From contig JACKMX010000004.1 of assembly GCA_024235175.1 (NCBI GenBank), positions 682,001-746,000 of the forward strand: a stretch of 64,000 bases of DNA, given 5' to 3'. Position 1 is the first letter of the stretch, and each line of letters opens with the position of its first letter. The notes beneath the pieces were generated by a model. The model saw only the letters and a list, made by a program, of their open reading frames with translations. It did no database searches and was not told the DNA's origin. Shown in pieces: positions 40,176 to 48,311 of the stretch. This DNA comes from Chromatiaceae bacterium. GTDB taxonomy: Bacteria > Pseudomonadota > Gammaproteobacteria > Chromatiales > Chromatiaceae. Position numbers and translations under genes: made by a program.

Positions 40176-40550
40176 ATGAGCTTCCACGTGTACATTCTCA
40201 GATGCGCCGACAAAAGCTATTACACAGGCCACACAGATAACCTGGAACAGCGCTTGGCGCAGCATCGGCAACGCCAGTTCAAGCGCTGTTATACAGCAAC
40301 CCGACTGCCCGTTGAGCTTGTGTTCAGTCAGTGCTTTTCCACCAGAGAAGAGGCTTTGGTATTCGAGCACCGGATTAAGGGCTGGAGCAGGAAGAAGAAA
40401 GAGGCCATGATGCGCGGTGATTGGAATGAAGTGTCGAGATTGGCGCGTAACACCCTTCGACAGGCTCAGGGTGAACGGAGTGCCGCTCCGGATTCGGACG
40501 ATGATTTGGACCGTTTGTCCTGGACAGGGGACGGAGGGAATAAAGATTAA
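40176..40550 (+). CDS. GIY-YIG nuclease family protein (UPF0213/YhbQ-like)
   Basis: A 124-residue protein with the GIY-YIG domain at about 3-80: FHVYILRCADKSYYTGHTDN (VYI and YTG strands), an Arg in LEQRLAQH, and a Glu in REEALVFEHRIKGW, then KKEAMMRGDW. This family has the fold of single-strand nicking nucleases; small bacterial members have unclear roles. The C-terminal 30 residues are encoded by repeats: LRQAQGER comes from a TTCGACAGGCTCAGG repeat, and the last residues run into the GGACGGAGGGA hairpin. The tail is therefore probably not functional. A truncated copy lies 526 bp upstream. Confidence 0.87.
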   Translation: MSFHVYILRCADKSYYTGHTDNLEQRLAQHRQRQFKRCYTATRLPVELVFSQCFSTREEALVFEHRIKGWSRKKKEAMMRGDWNEVSRLARNTLRQAQGERSAAPDSDDDLDRLSWTGDGGNKD

Positions 40551-40561
40551 TCCCTCCGTCC
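40529..40561. repeat. GGACGGAGGGA hairpin, copy 1
   Basis: Perfect 11-bp stem GGACGGAGGGA / TCCCTCCGTCC with an 11-base AT loop. It overlaps the end of the GIY-YIG gene. The same hairpin type is at 41740-41782; together they bracket the PEP-CTERM gene. Confidence 0.65.
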
Positions 40562-40653
40562 TCGCTGCTGGTTGCATTTCAAATGCACAATGTGAGCGAA
40601 CAGTAGCTTAACTTACCGGCGTTGCCTTCGTCGCTTATTACCGGCTAAAAGCA

Positions 40654-41571
40654 TTACGTCCTGATAAACCGCCTGCGCCTATAGCCGATACCTGCCAGAC
40701 CAATGCCCATCAATGCAAGGGTGGCAGGCTCCGGGATATTACCCCCCGGATTGGTGTTAGAAAAGCTACCCGCCTGAATGAAAACCGCGGCATCCAGCCG
40801 TCCATCAGCAGTATCGGCCACCGCAAATTTCATGCTGTGAAGGCCGGCGCTCAGTCCCAGTTTAGTGGCTGTGATTACCGTGGTCAGACCATCGAATGCA
40901 GAATCCAGCAACAAATCCCCAAACCCATTGGTGTTGGCAACATTATTCCGGTAATAAGCACTGTTGGTGCTGCCGTTGACAGTGTTTACTGCGACTGGTG
41001 TGGAAGTGCCGGGGATCAGCGCGATGTTTTCCCCGTCTACGAACAGCGCAAATACATCATTGAAAGAGCTACCCACAAAATCGATATACTCCTCCGATGC
41101 GAACACAAAGTTGAAAAACAGATCACTCACTGCGCTCCCATCACCCAGCTGAAATTCAAATTCAAGGACTGCTGCATCATGTGTGCTTGTCCCAACGATG
41201 GTTCCAAGATCTGAATCTCCGGCCACGCCTAAAATTCGGTCTGGATCTGGAGTCCCTCCGGAGAAACTACTCCCCTCGGTTTCCGGTGAACTACTGGTGG
41301 GGTTTGGTCCGGGGATATCATTCACATCGCCCGTCATCAACACTATACCCGAGTCGAAGCCAACCGGGTCGGTGCCACCGGTAAATGTGGCCGCCATATT
41401 GCTGATCCCTGTAAAAGACTGACTTCCGGCGGTAACCGTGATACCGCTTCCGGTTATATTATTTACCAGGGTTGTGGCATCGGTGGTTGGTGTCAACGAA
41501 ATAGCATGAGCTGTACTTGTGAAACTCAGCACCATTCCGATCAGCAGTGATCTTGTTATATTTTTTTCCAT
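40654..41571 (-). CDS. PEP-CTERM protein with choice-of-anchor L domain
   Basis: A 305-residue exported protein. It has a signal peptide (LLIGMVLSFTSTAHA) and a choice-of-anchor L type beta domain (ATFTGGTDPVGFDSGIVLMTG, FNFVFASEEYIDFVG, FNDVFALFVDGENIAL). It ends in a canonical PEP-CTERM tail (IPEPATLALMGIGLAGIGY, then RRRR). I chose ATG 41571 because GAGGAAAATTAC precedes it; the frame is open 8 codons further. An exosortase elsewhere would process the tail; the mature protein is probably surface-bound or secreted into an extracellular matrix. It is bracketed by two related hairpins. Confidence 0.88.
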   Translation of the reverse strand: MEKNITRSLLIGMVLSFTSTAHAISLTPTTDATTLVNNITGSGITVTAGSQSFTGISNMAATFTGGTDPVGFDSGIVLMTGDVNDIPGPNPTSSSPETEGSSFSGGTPDPDRILGVAGDSDLGTIVGTSTHDAAVLEFEFQLGDGSAVSDLFFNFVFASEEYIDFVGSSFNDVFALFVDGENIALIPGTSTPVAVNTVNGSTNSAYYRNNVANTNGFGDLLLDSAFDGLTTVITATKLGLSAGLHSMKFAVADTADGRLDAAVFIQAGSFSNTNPGGNIPEPATLALMGIGLAGIGYRRRRFIRT

Positions 41572-41809
41572 GTAATTTTCCTCACAGTTTCGCAAAAAGT
41601 ATCAGCACTTGGGAAATAAAGGCATAAATTGGGCCAATAGTACATTTAATTCCTAATTTTTGTTAGCTCTCAGGAGGTTATTTTTCTACGCAAAACAGGC
41701 AGGGTCGGAATATGTAAAAAAACCTGACAGTTGAATTTCGACGGGGGACGGAGGAAATAAAATAATCCCTGCGTCCCCCGTCTTGTCCACTTGAACCCAG
41801 AGACTCAAA
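41572..41809. other. intergenic region with hairpin
   Basis: It holds the upstream region of the PEP-CTERM gene (AT-rich near 41590-41700) and the hairpin at 41740-41782. No gene seen. Confidence 0.5.
41740..41782. repeat. GGACGGAGG hairpin, copy 2
   Basis: GACGGGGGACGGAGG pairs with CCTGCGTCCCCCGTC (14 of 15 bp) across an AAATAAAATAATC-type loop, like copy 1. It may end transcripts from the kinase-like gene to its right. Confidence 0.65.
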
Positions 41810-41881
41810 TTACTTCGCTGTAAACGGATTCAATACACGCACACCGGTTTTAACAAAATCCTTTTGGTCGCGGGTTACTAC
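41810..41881 (-). pseudogene. relic of a PIN-domain (VapC-type) toxin, C-terminal 23 residues
   Basis: The minus strand encodes VVTRDQKDFVKTGVRVLNPF followed by TAK and a stop. This matches the usual end of PIN toxins (TRNxKDF, then TGVxVxNPF). No start or catalytic acidic residues remain, as the upstream bases belong to the 2-phosphoglycerate-kinase-like gene, which overlaps by four bases. It is a leftover of a toxin-antitoxin locus. Confidence 0.55.
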
Positions 41882-43068
41882 GCCGGCCCGAACACCGCCT
41901 CGACATCCACCTCGAATTCAGGCTCGATGGCCTCGATGATGGTGCGGGTGGCTCCTTGTACCGCGCTTTGGCGGTCATTGTTGCTGATGATCGGAACACC
42001 CAGCTGATCCGCCTCCGCTAGCAGCAGCGACTGCAGGTGCCATATACCTTCGAAGTGGCGCAGATAACGCTCGGCTCGGCGCTGCGGCACCAGACCGTCG
42101 CGGCACTGAATGCGTTGGCGCAGATCCTCCGGATTGGGCACCGCCAGAATCATCGGAACCATGATCGCAGTGTCGTTCTTCGGCAGTTTTTCCAGCAGTT
42201 TCGGTTGAATATGAACCCCCTCGAGAATCAGCGAAATATTTTCCCGCAACGCCCGGCGCACCACCGCTTCACAGGGAACCGAGAGCAGTTCAGCCTGTGC
42301 GTAATAGCCACTAGCCACTGCCCGGTAATGATCCGAAGAGTTAGTGTCGCTTTCAGGCAGCGCCGTCCAGGCATTGAATGAGGAGGTATGCAGTACCGGC
42401 GACAGGCGTTCCGGCATCATCATCCGCATCACTTCGCGCAGCATGTCGGTGGACTGGGTGCGGATGATCTGCATGCGGCTGGCCAGCTCCACCGAAACGG
42501 TGCTCTTGCCACAGCCCGGCACACCCCCGATCAACACGATCAGCGGTCGCTCGCTGAAGCGGAATGCAGACCAGATTAAAAAGAACTGCGCCAGCCTGCT
42601 GTCCGCACTCTCCCGTATCGCCTGGTAGGTCATGTGGCCAAGCTGCCGGTAATCGATCTCCACCATGTATGCGCTCTGAAACTGCTGGTGCAGGCGCGTG
42701 GTGATGGACCGGGCCTTGTGATCCGGAATGCCCAAAGATTCCAGCAACTGCCGGTGCAGCCCGCGGGAAAAGGGCACGGCATGACCATCGACTGCACGCA
42801 CCATGACCGTCTGATCCCCGTTCGCCTTTGCCATGTAGCGCCTGTGAACCGAGCTGTCGCACTGTGACGCCAGCATCTGCGCCATCAGGTTTCTCAGTTC
42901 CTTGGTGCTGATCTCCTCCAGATGACTGATCTCGCTGCGCAGTTTCGAGGCCAACCCGTAGGCTTGCTTGAACTCCAGCCCGGAATTTTGCAGAGAACGA
43001 GTCAGGATGCCACGCAGATAGGGCATGCGGGAATTTTTCTTCCGATCGATGACGACTGTTTGGGCCAT
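41878..43068 (-). CDS. 2-phosphoglycerate kinase-like protein with ATP-cone
   Basis: A 396-residue protein. Residues 1-95 resemble an ATP-cone (MPYLRGILTRSLQNSGL, ASKLRSEI), and a second similar stretch follows at about 95-155. A P-loop kinase domain starts at about 176: LIVLIGGVPGCGKST (Walker A at 181-190), then STDMLREVMRMMM and LILEGVHIQPKLL, as in archaeal 2-phosphoglycerate kinases. In methanogens this enzyme makes 2,3-bisphosphoglycerate for cyclic-2,3-DPG; the bacterial role is not known to me. The substrate could also be another sugar acid. The 226-bp element lies about 200 bp upstream. Confidence 0.8.
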   Translation of the reverse strand: MAQTVVIDRKKNSRMPYLRGILTRSLQNSGLEFKQAYGLASKLRSEISHLEEISTKELRNLMAQMLASQCDSSVHRRYMAKANGDQTVMVRAVDGHAVPFSRGLHRQLLESLGIPDHKARSITTRLHQQFQSAYMVEIDYRQLGHMTYQAIRESADSRLAQFFLIWSAFRFSERPLIVLIGGVPGCGKSTVSVELASRMQIIRTQSTDMLREVMRMMMPERLSPVLHTSSFNAWTALPESDTNSSDHYRAVASGYYAQAELLSVPCEAVVRRALRENISLILEGVHIQPKLLEKLPKNDTAIMVPMILAVPNPEDLRQRIQCRDGLVPQRRAERYLRHFEGIWHLQSLLLAEADQLGVPIISNNDRQSAVQGATRTIIEAIEPEFEVDVEAVFGPA

Positions 43069-43264
43069 TAATGTCCGAAATTGCGGATCCGTTGTTGGTC
43101 GAAGACGACAGAGGAAGCGCCACGCCTGGAGCCCGTTGGTCAGGGGTTCATGCAGGCACCTGATCCAAAGTGGTGGGGTTGGTCCTGAAGTCCAGGTTCA
43201 TTGGTCGCCACCTGAATCAACCCGACCCTTCGGCATGCCGATGGGAATCATCCACTCCTTAACT
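43069..43264. other. upstream region of the 2PGK-like gene
   Basis: No gene supported. It ends at the 9-bp duplication TCCTTAACT (43256-43264) that flanks the second 226-bp element. Confidence 0.4.
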
Positions 43265-43490
43265 CAGTGCTGTCCCACAAACTCCCTCTCCCTCCGGGAG
43301 AGGGTTGGGGTGAGGGAACCTAATATTGCTAAGTCATTGTTTTTGTATATCCCCTCATCCTGTCCTTCTCCCTCGGGGAGAAGGGACCGCAGTTTGATGA
43401 TTTTCATGTCAATGAAACGATTGGTGGTAGTTTCATATAAAGAATTCATAGGCTTACACCAAGCCCCCAAATGTTAATGGGACAGCACTG
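43265..43490. mobile_element. 226-bp MITE-like element, copy 2
   Basis: Same length as the copy at 29680 and about 90% or more identical by eye, with the same perfect 13-bp terminal inverted repeats. The flanks are the 9-bp direct repeat TCCTTAACT at 43256-43264 and 43491-43499, a different sequence from the duplication at copy 1, as expected for independent insertion events. It contains the same two inward-facing hairpins and no protein gene. Confidence 0.85.
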
Positions 43491-43948
43491 TCCTTAACTG
43501 TTTTATTGGCCGAGCATTTATACCCTGTTAAGACATGATTTCAAGCACAAGTTCACCAAGGAAGGGGGCGCCTTTGGGTCTCCTGCCATGGCTGCCGTTG
43601 GACATATCCGGGGTACGGGGAGCCGGCCGGCACACACCCGCTGGAGAGAATCCACCGGTTTCCTGTACACCCCAAAGAACCCCCAGGATAGGGTACTCTT
43701 GCACGCTGCAACTCGGTTGATCCGGTCTCGATCGCTCAAGAACGCTGTTCCCTTGGGTCAGGATTTCAAACAATCGGTTGACGGCACTTTGACAACCCGC
43801 TGATAATCGATGGGATTTATGAGTGTGTCAGCGTGCTTTATCAAAGTGCGCCGATCCGGGGGAATGTGGGATCCGCAGTACATCGTTCAGCCTGAAGAAG
43901 CTGCCGGGTACGACCTGACTTCGCAGACTCAGGACAATACAAAAAGAT
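43491..43948. other. intergenic region before the CheB-CheR gene
   Basis: No gene supported. Short frames on both strands lack ribosome sites and motifs. The last 150 bp should carry the promoter of the CheB-CheR gene; no FliA-type site is visible. Confidence 0.4.
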
Positions 43949-46900
43949 ATGGCCAAAAAAAGAGCACAATCCGGGCCGAAGACCCGGCAGAAGAGATCCG
44001 CCGAAGAGAGTTCAGAGATCGCGGAATCTATGCCATCGGCTAAGCCAAAAGCCGAACAACAAACCGCTTCCCGCGGGGACGACCGGCTGATCATCGTCGG
44101 TATCGGAGCATCCGCTGGCGGGCTGGAAGCGATCGAAGCCTTCTTCCAGCAGATGGACCCGCAAAGCGGCATGGCATTCGTGCTGGTACAGCATCTCGAT
44201 CCGACCCACAAAAGCATCCTCAGCGAACTCGTGGGCCGCTTCTCGAAAATGCCGGTGCAGGAGGTGACCCAATCACTGCAGGTCGAGGCCAACCACGTCT
44301 ACGTCATTCCACCCAACCGCGACTTAGCAATTCTCAACAAGCGGCTGCAGCTGCTCGATCCGACCGGCCCACGCCACCTGCGGCTCTCGATCGACTACTT
44401 TTTCCGGTCGCTGGCACAGGAAGCGCGCGACTCGGCGGTGGGCATAGTACTCTCCGGCACCGGAACCGACGGCACGCTGGGCGTGCGCGCGATCAAGGGC
44501 GAGGGGGGGCTGGTGCTGGTGCAGGACCCTGCCACCGCGGCATACGACGGCATGCCGCGTAGTGCAATCGCCACCGGGATTGCCGATGCGGTGCTGCAGC
44601 CGGCGGAGATGGCACGTCAGCTGCTTGCCTATGCGCGCAATGCGACATTTCCCTACACGGTTCCCAGCAGCGGCGAACCGGAGTCGCTGGACGAACGGGA
44701 GCGGCTGTTCGTACTGCTGCGCTCCCAGACCGGGCACGACTTCTCGCTGTACAAGGAAGCGACTATCACCCGCCGCATCCAGCGGCGGATGACGATCAAC
44801 GGCATCGACAAGGAGTCGGACTTCATACGCCTGCTGCAGAAATCCCCGGCCGAGGTGGATGCGCTATGGAAAGAGTTTCTCATCCGCGTGACTCAGTTCT
44901 TCCGGGATCAGGATGTATTCGACGCTTTGGGAGCCGGCATCATTCCGGAACTGCTGAAGCGCAAGAACCCGGATGAGGAGCTGCGCATCTGGGTTCCGGC
45001 CTGCTCAACCGGCGAGGAGGTCTACTCCATCGCCATGCTGATTCACGAACACCTTGAGCATACCGGGGCGACGCGCGACGTACAGATCTTCGCCACCGAC
45101 ATCGATCAGGCGGCACTCGAGGTCGCGCGCGCCGGGGTCTATCCGGAGAGCATCATCAGCGATGTCTCCAAGGAGCGTCTGACCCGTTTCTTCAGCAAAA
45201 ATAAAAGTGCTTACGTCGTCGGCAAGGAGTTGCGCCGGATGCTGGTCTTCTCCAGTCACGATGTGATCAAGGATCCGCCTTTCTCGCGCATGGATCTTGT
45301 TTCCTGCCGCAACCTGCTGATCTACATGAAAACCGAGCTGCAGTCGCGGGTCCTCGGACTGTTCCACTATGCGTTGAACGAGAGCGGCTATCTGCTGCTT
45401 GGCAGTTCTGAGACGACCAGCGCAGCGCAGGATCTGTTTACCGAGTTCAATCGCAAGCTGCATCTCTATCAGCGGCGGCCGAAAACCGAGGCGAGGTATC
45501 CCCGACTGCCCTATTCCGGATTCTTCCAGTCGATGGGTCTGGGCGGTATCGTCAAGGGAGCCAAGATCCGCCGCAACAACGAGCCGACGCTGCGTGAAGT
45601 GACCGAAGGGGCTCTGCTGGAGCTGTATGCGCCAACCTGCGTGGTGGTCGACGATGCCGGAAACATGCTCTACGTGCACGGGCAGACCGGACGGTTTCTG
45701 GAAGCAACCACCGGCGAAGCCAATCTCAATATCGCGCGGCTGGCACGCAAGGATCTCAGCATCCATCTGAGTGCGGCCATCCGGGAGTCGAGCGCGACTA
45801 AAAAAGAGGTCTGCTACCGCAGTCTGCGCCTGGAAGGAAACGGCGAGGCGCTGGTGATCGACCTCCGCGTGCGTCCGCTGCCCGGCAAGGCACCGCAGCC
45901 AAGCGGACTGCTGGTGCTGTTCGAAGAGGTGACTCCCAGGGGGCGGACAGATGACGCCGATACGATCCCTGTGGCGGACGCTGCGCTGCTGGAGCGCACG
46001 ACCATGCTCGAACAGGAGCTGGCATCGACCCGGGAGGTGCTGCAGACCGCCAACGAAGAGCTGCAGACCAGCAACGAGGAGCTCAGCTCGACAGTGGAGG
46101 AGCTGCAGTCCACCAACGAGGAGCTGCTCACTTCGCAGGAGGAGCTGCGCTCTGTCAACGAAGAGCTGCTTACCGTGAACGCGGAGCTTGAGGGAAAACT
46201 CGAACAACTCGCCGAGGCGAACGCGGACAAGGAGAATCTGCTGACCAGCACCGAGGTCGGCACCATCTTTCTCGACCTCGAAAAGCGCATCAAGTGGTTC
46301 TCTCCGATCGCCACCAAAGTCGTCTATCTGATTGAAGGAGACATCGGACGCCCCGTCGAGCACATCTCCCATCGGCTGAAGGATGTCGACCTGCCGGCTC
46401 TGGTGGAGCAGGTGCTCGACACCCTCGCGCCGGTTGACCGGGAAGTCTGCGACGAAGCGGGCAGCTGGTACAACCTCAGAGTCACGCTCTATCGGACGGA
46501 AAATCACGCCATCGGCGGTGCGGTGCTCACGCTCTCCGACATCAGCGAGGTGCGGCGTGCAAAGCAGTTCGCGCTGTTCCACAAGCTGTTGGAGTCCTCA
46601 CCGGACGCGACCGTGATAGCCGACGCAGGCGGTCAGATTTTCATGATCAATAAGCGTGCTGAAGCCCTGTTCGGCTGGAGTGCGAAGGAGCTGAAGGGCC
46701 GTCCTGTGGAAATACTGGTGCCGGCGCGTTTCCAGCAGCAACACCGGCAGCATCGCGAGAACTTTCTTGAGGCACCCCAGGTCCGAACCATGGGGCTGGG
46801 AAGTGCGCTCAAGTGTCGGCGCAAGGATGGCAGTGAGTTTTTCGGTCAGATCTCTTTGAGCCCGATTGAAACCGAAATGGGTATGCTGGTATACAGCGCG

Positions 46901-47431
46901 GTGCGCGACGTCTCCGAACAGAAGCAGGCGGAGCAGGTTCTGCAACGTATCAATCGGATATACCAGTGCATGGAGCGGCTCGACGCCTCATCCTGTGCCG
47001 GTTCGGAACAAAACGGAAAAATGCTGCGGCGCCTGTGCCGCGACTTGGTGAAAACTGCAGGTTACGCTCAGTGCTGGATCAGCCTCAAAAACGGCAAAGG
47101 GAATGCTGCGCTTTCGCCTCTCGCACAGGCCGGGGTTCCGAAAAAGAGCCGGTCAACGCTGGAACCCGCGTTGTCCGCGCTGATGGGCGGCAACGGAATC
47201 ACCGTCGTACGCGATATTCCGACCCGACCGGATCACAGCGAGCTGCGTCTGCTGGCACAGTCCTGGAGGTTCGGCGCGGTGGCCCTGCTGCCGCTCATTA
47301 AAGGCAAGCGGGTTTTGGGTGCACTCGGCCTGCATGCTGAGGAGCCTTGGGCATTCGGCGACAGCGAGCTGGATCCGCTGCGTGTGCTTGGCAGAAGGTT
47401 GACCGACTGTTTTAACGAAAAAAACCAATGA
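43949..47431 (+). CDS. CheB-CheR-PAS fusion chemotaxis protein
   Basis: A 1160-residue protein. Residues 45-225 are a CheB methylesterase domain with its triad intact (Ser55 in GIGASAGGLE, His82 in QHLDPTHKS, Asp174 in GTGTDGTLG), without the usual receiver. Residues 250-490 are CheR N-terminal and methyltransferase domains (FSLYKEATITRRIQRRM, SAM site ACSTGEEVYS). A PAS-like region, a coiled coil (about 680-760, repeats of NEELxxxxEEL), further PAS domains (750-990) and a GAF-like C-terminus follow. No HisKA/HATPase is present, unlike many relatives. It could set receptor methylation in both directions under PAS control. A small PAS protein gene follows 22 bp later. Confidence 0.92.
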   Translation: MAKKRAQSGPKTRQKRSAEESSEIAESMPSAKPKAEQQTASRGDDRLIIVGIGASAGGLEAIEAFFQQMDPQSGMAFVLVQHLDPTHKSILSELVGRFSKMPVQEVTQSLQVEANHVYVIPPNRDLAILNKRLQLLDPTGPRHLRLSIDYFFRSLAQEARDSAVGIVLSGTGTDGTLGVRAIKGEGGLVLVQDPATAAYDGMPRSAIATGIADAVLQPAEMARQLLAYARNATFPYTVPSSGEPESLDERERLFVLLRSQTGHDFSLYKEATITRRIQRRMTINGIDKESDFIRLLQKSPAEVDALWKEFLIRVTQFFRDQDVFDALGAGIIPELLKRKNPDEELRIWVPACSTGEEVYSIAMLIHEHLEHTGATRDVQIFATDIDQAALEVARAGVYPESIISDVSKERLTRFFSKNKSAYVVGKELRRMLVFSSHDVIKDPPFSRMDLVSCRNLLIYMKTELQSRVLGLFHYALNESGYLLLGSSETTSAAQDLFTEFNRKLHLYQRRPKTEARYPRLPYSGFFQSMGLGGIVKGAKIRRNNEPTLREVTEGALLELYAPTCVVVDDAGNMLYVHGQTGRFLEATTGEANLNIARLARKDLSIHLSAAIRESSATKKEVCYRSLRLEGNGEALVIDLRVRPLPGKAPQPSGLLVLFEEVTPRGRTDDADTIPVADAALLERTTMLEQELASTREVLQTANEELQTSNEELSSTVEELQSTNEELLTSQEELRSVNEELLTVNAELEGKLEQLAEANADKENLLTSTEVGTIFLDLEKRIKWFSPIATKVVYLIEGDIGRPVEHISHRLKDVDLPALVEQVLDTLAPVDREVCDEAGSWYNLRVTLYRTENHAIGGAVLTLSDISEVRRAKQFALFHKLLESSPDATVIADAGGQIFMINKRAEALFGWSAKELKGRPVEILVPARFQQQHRQHRENFLEAPQVRTMGLGSALKCRRKDGSEFFGQISLSPIETEMGMLVYSAVRDVSEQKQAEQVLQRINRIYQCMERLDASSCAGSEQNGKMLRRLCRDLVKTAGYAQCWISLKNGKGNAALSPLAQAGVPKKSRSTLEPALSALMGGNGITVVRDIPTRPDHSELRLLAQSWRFGAVALLPLIKGKRVLGALGLHAEEPWAFGDSELDPLRVLGRRLTDCFNEKNQ

Positions 47432-47453
47432 AAACTTCCGGGATCAAATCGCC

Positions 47454-48032
47454 ATGAGCAAAAGCAAACCAGAGGAGAGGACACTACAGATTCTGCGGCG
47501 GCGCGCAGAGGCCGCGATCGACGTGCAGGAGGATACCGGCATGGAGCTGGATAATCTGTCGAAAGACGAGATTCGCCGGCTGGTCCATGAACTGGATGTT
47601 CACCGGGTCGAGCTGGAGATGCAGAACGAGGAGCTGCGCCGGACCCAGGATGAACTGGAGGAGGCGCTCGATCGCTACACCGACCTGTATGATTATGCCC
47701 CGGTCGGTTATCTGATCGTACAGAGCTACGGCATCATCACCAGCGCCAATATCATGGCGGGCACCCTGCTGGGCGAGAACCGGAACGATCTGGCGGGCTC
47801 CTCGATTCAAAGTTATATCGTCAAGGAGTGTCAGGACGATTTGTACAAACTGCGGCGCAATGCGGAGAAGAGAGCCGGTGTGCAGAGCTGCGAGATCACG
47901 ATGAAGAAGGATCGAAGCGTTCCGTTCAAATGCCGTGTGGATTGTATCGCGATTCCCGGTGAAGATGGGGCCACCGCTTTCCGGATCTCCTTCTGTGAGA
48001 TTCTTTATGCACAGGGCGTAAGTTCACAGTAG
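47454..48032 (+). CDS. PAS-domain protein, partner of the CheB-CheR fusion
   Basis: A 192-residue soluble protein: an N-terminal helical linker (LVHELDVHRVELEMQNEEL), the standard lead-in for this PAS group, then one PAS domain (DLYDYAPVGYLIVQSYG, AGTLLGENRNDL, CEITMKKDRSVPFKCRVD). There is no kinase, GGDEF or DNA-binding output. It lies 22 bp after the CheB-CheR gene and is followed by a strong terminator, so the pair is an operon. It probably forms PAS-PAS contacts with the fusion protein. Ligand unknown. Confidence 0.88.
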   Translation: MSKSKPEERTLQILRRRAEAAIDVQEDTGMELDNLSKDEIRRLVHELDVHRVELEMQNEELRRTQDELEEALDRYTDLYDYAPVGYLIVQSYGIITSANIMAGTLLGENRNDLAGSSIQSYIVKECQDDLYKLRRNAEKRAGVQSCEITMKKDRSVPFKCRVDCIAIPGEDGATAFRISFCEILYAQGVSSQ

Positions 48033-48041
48033 TAAAGATAT

Positions 48042-48096
48042 AAAAAAGGGGTCGCTGCCCTTTAGCAGATGGCTAAAGAGCGGCGACCCCTTTTTT
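48042..48096 (+). terminator. strong hairpin terminator after the PAS gene
   Basis: AAAAAAGGGGTCGC...CTTTAGC pairs with GCTAAAG...GCGACCCCTTTTTT in a stem of about 25 bp with two mismatches and a 4-base loop. It could end transcripts on both strands. Confidence 0.85.
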
Positions 48097-48311
48097 ATTC
48101 TTCGGTCTACATGTTAGTCTCCTTGCGCCAGTTCCACCTAAGGGGTTCGGTTTGGTTTTAATGATTGAATCCCTGGAAACGGTTTTCGGTTGCTCCAGAC
48201 CCACATCAGCGCAAAGTAGGTTCAAGGGCCATTGCCGATTCCGCCGGGGGGGTAGAAACCTTTTGGTCCAGTTTTTGTCCATTATCGGTATTGAAAGCCA
48301 AGGGAGGTTGT

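Noticed and set aside
43535..43803. Short overlapping frames between the 226-bp element and the CheB-CheR gene
   Set aside because: Frames on both strands of similar length without ribosome sites or recognisable protein features.
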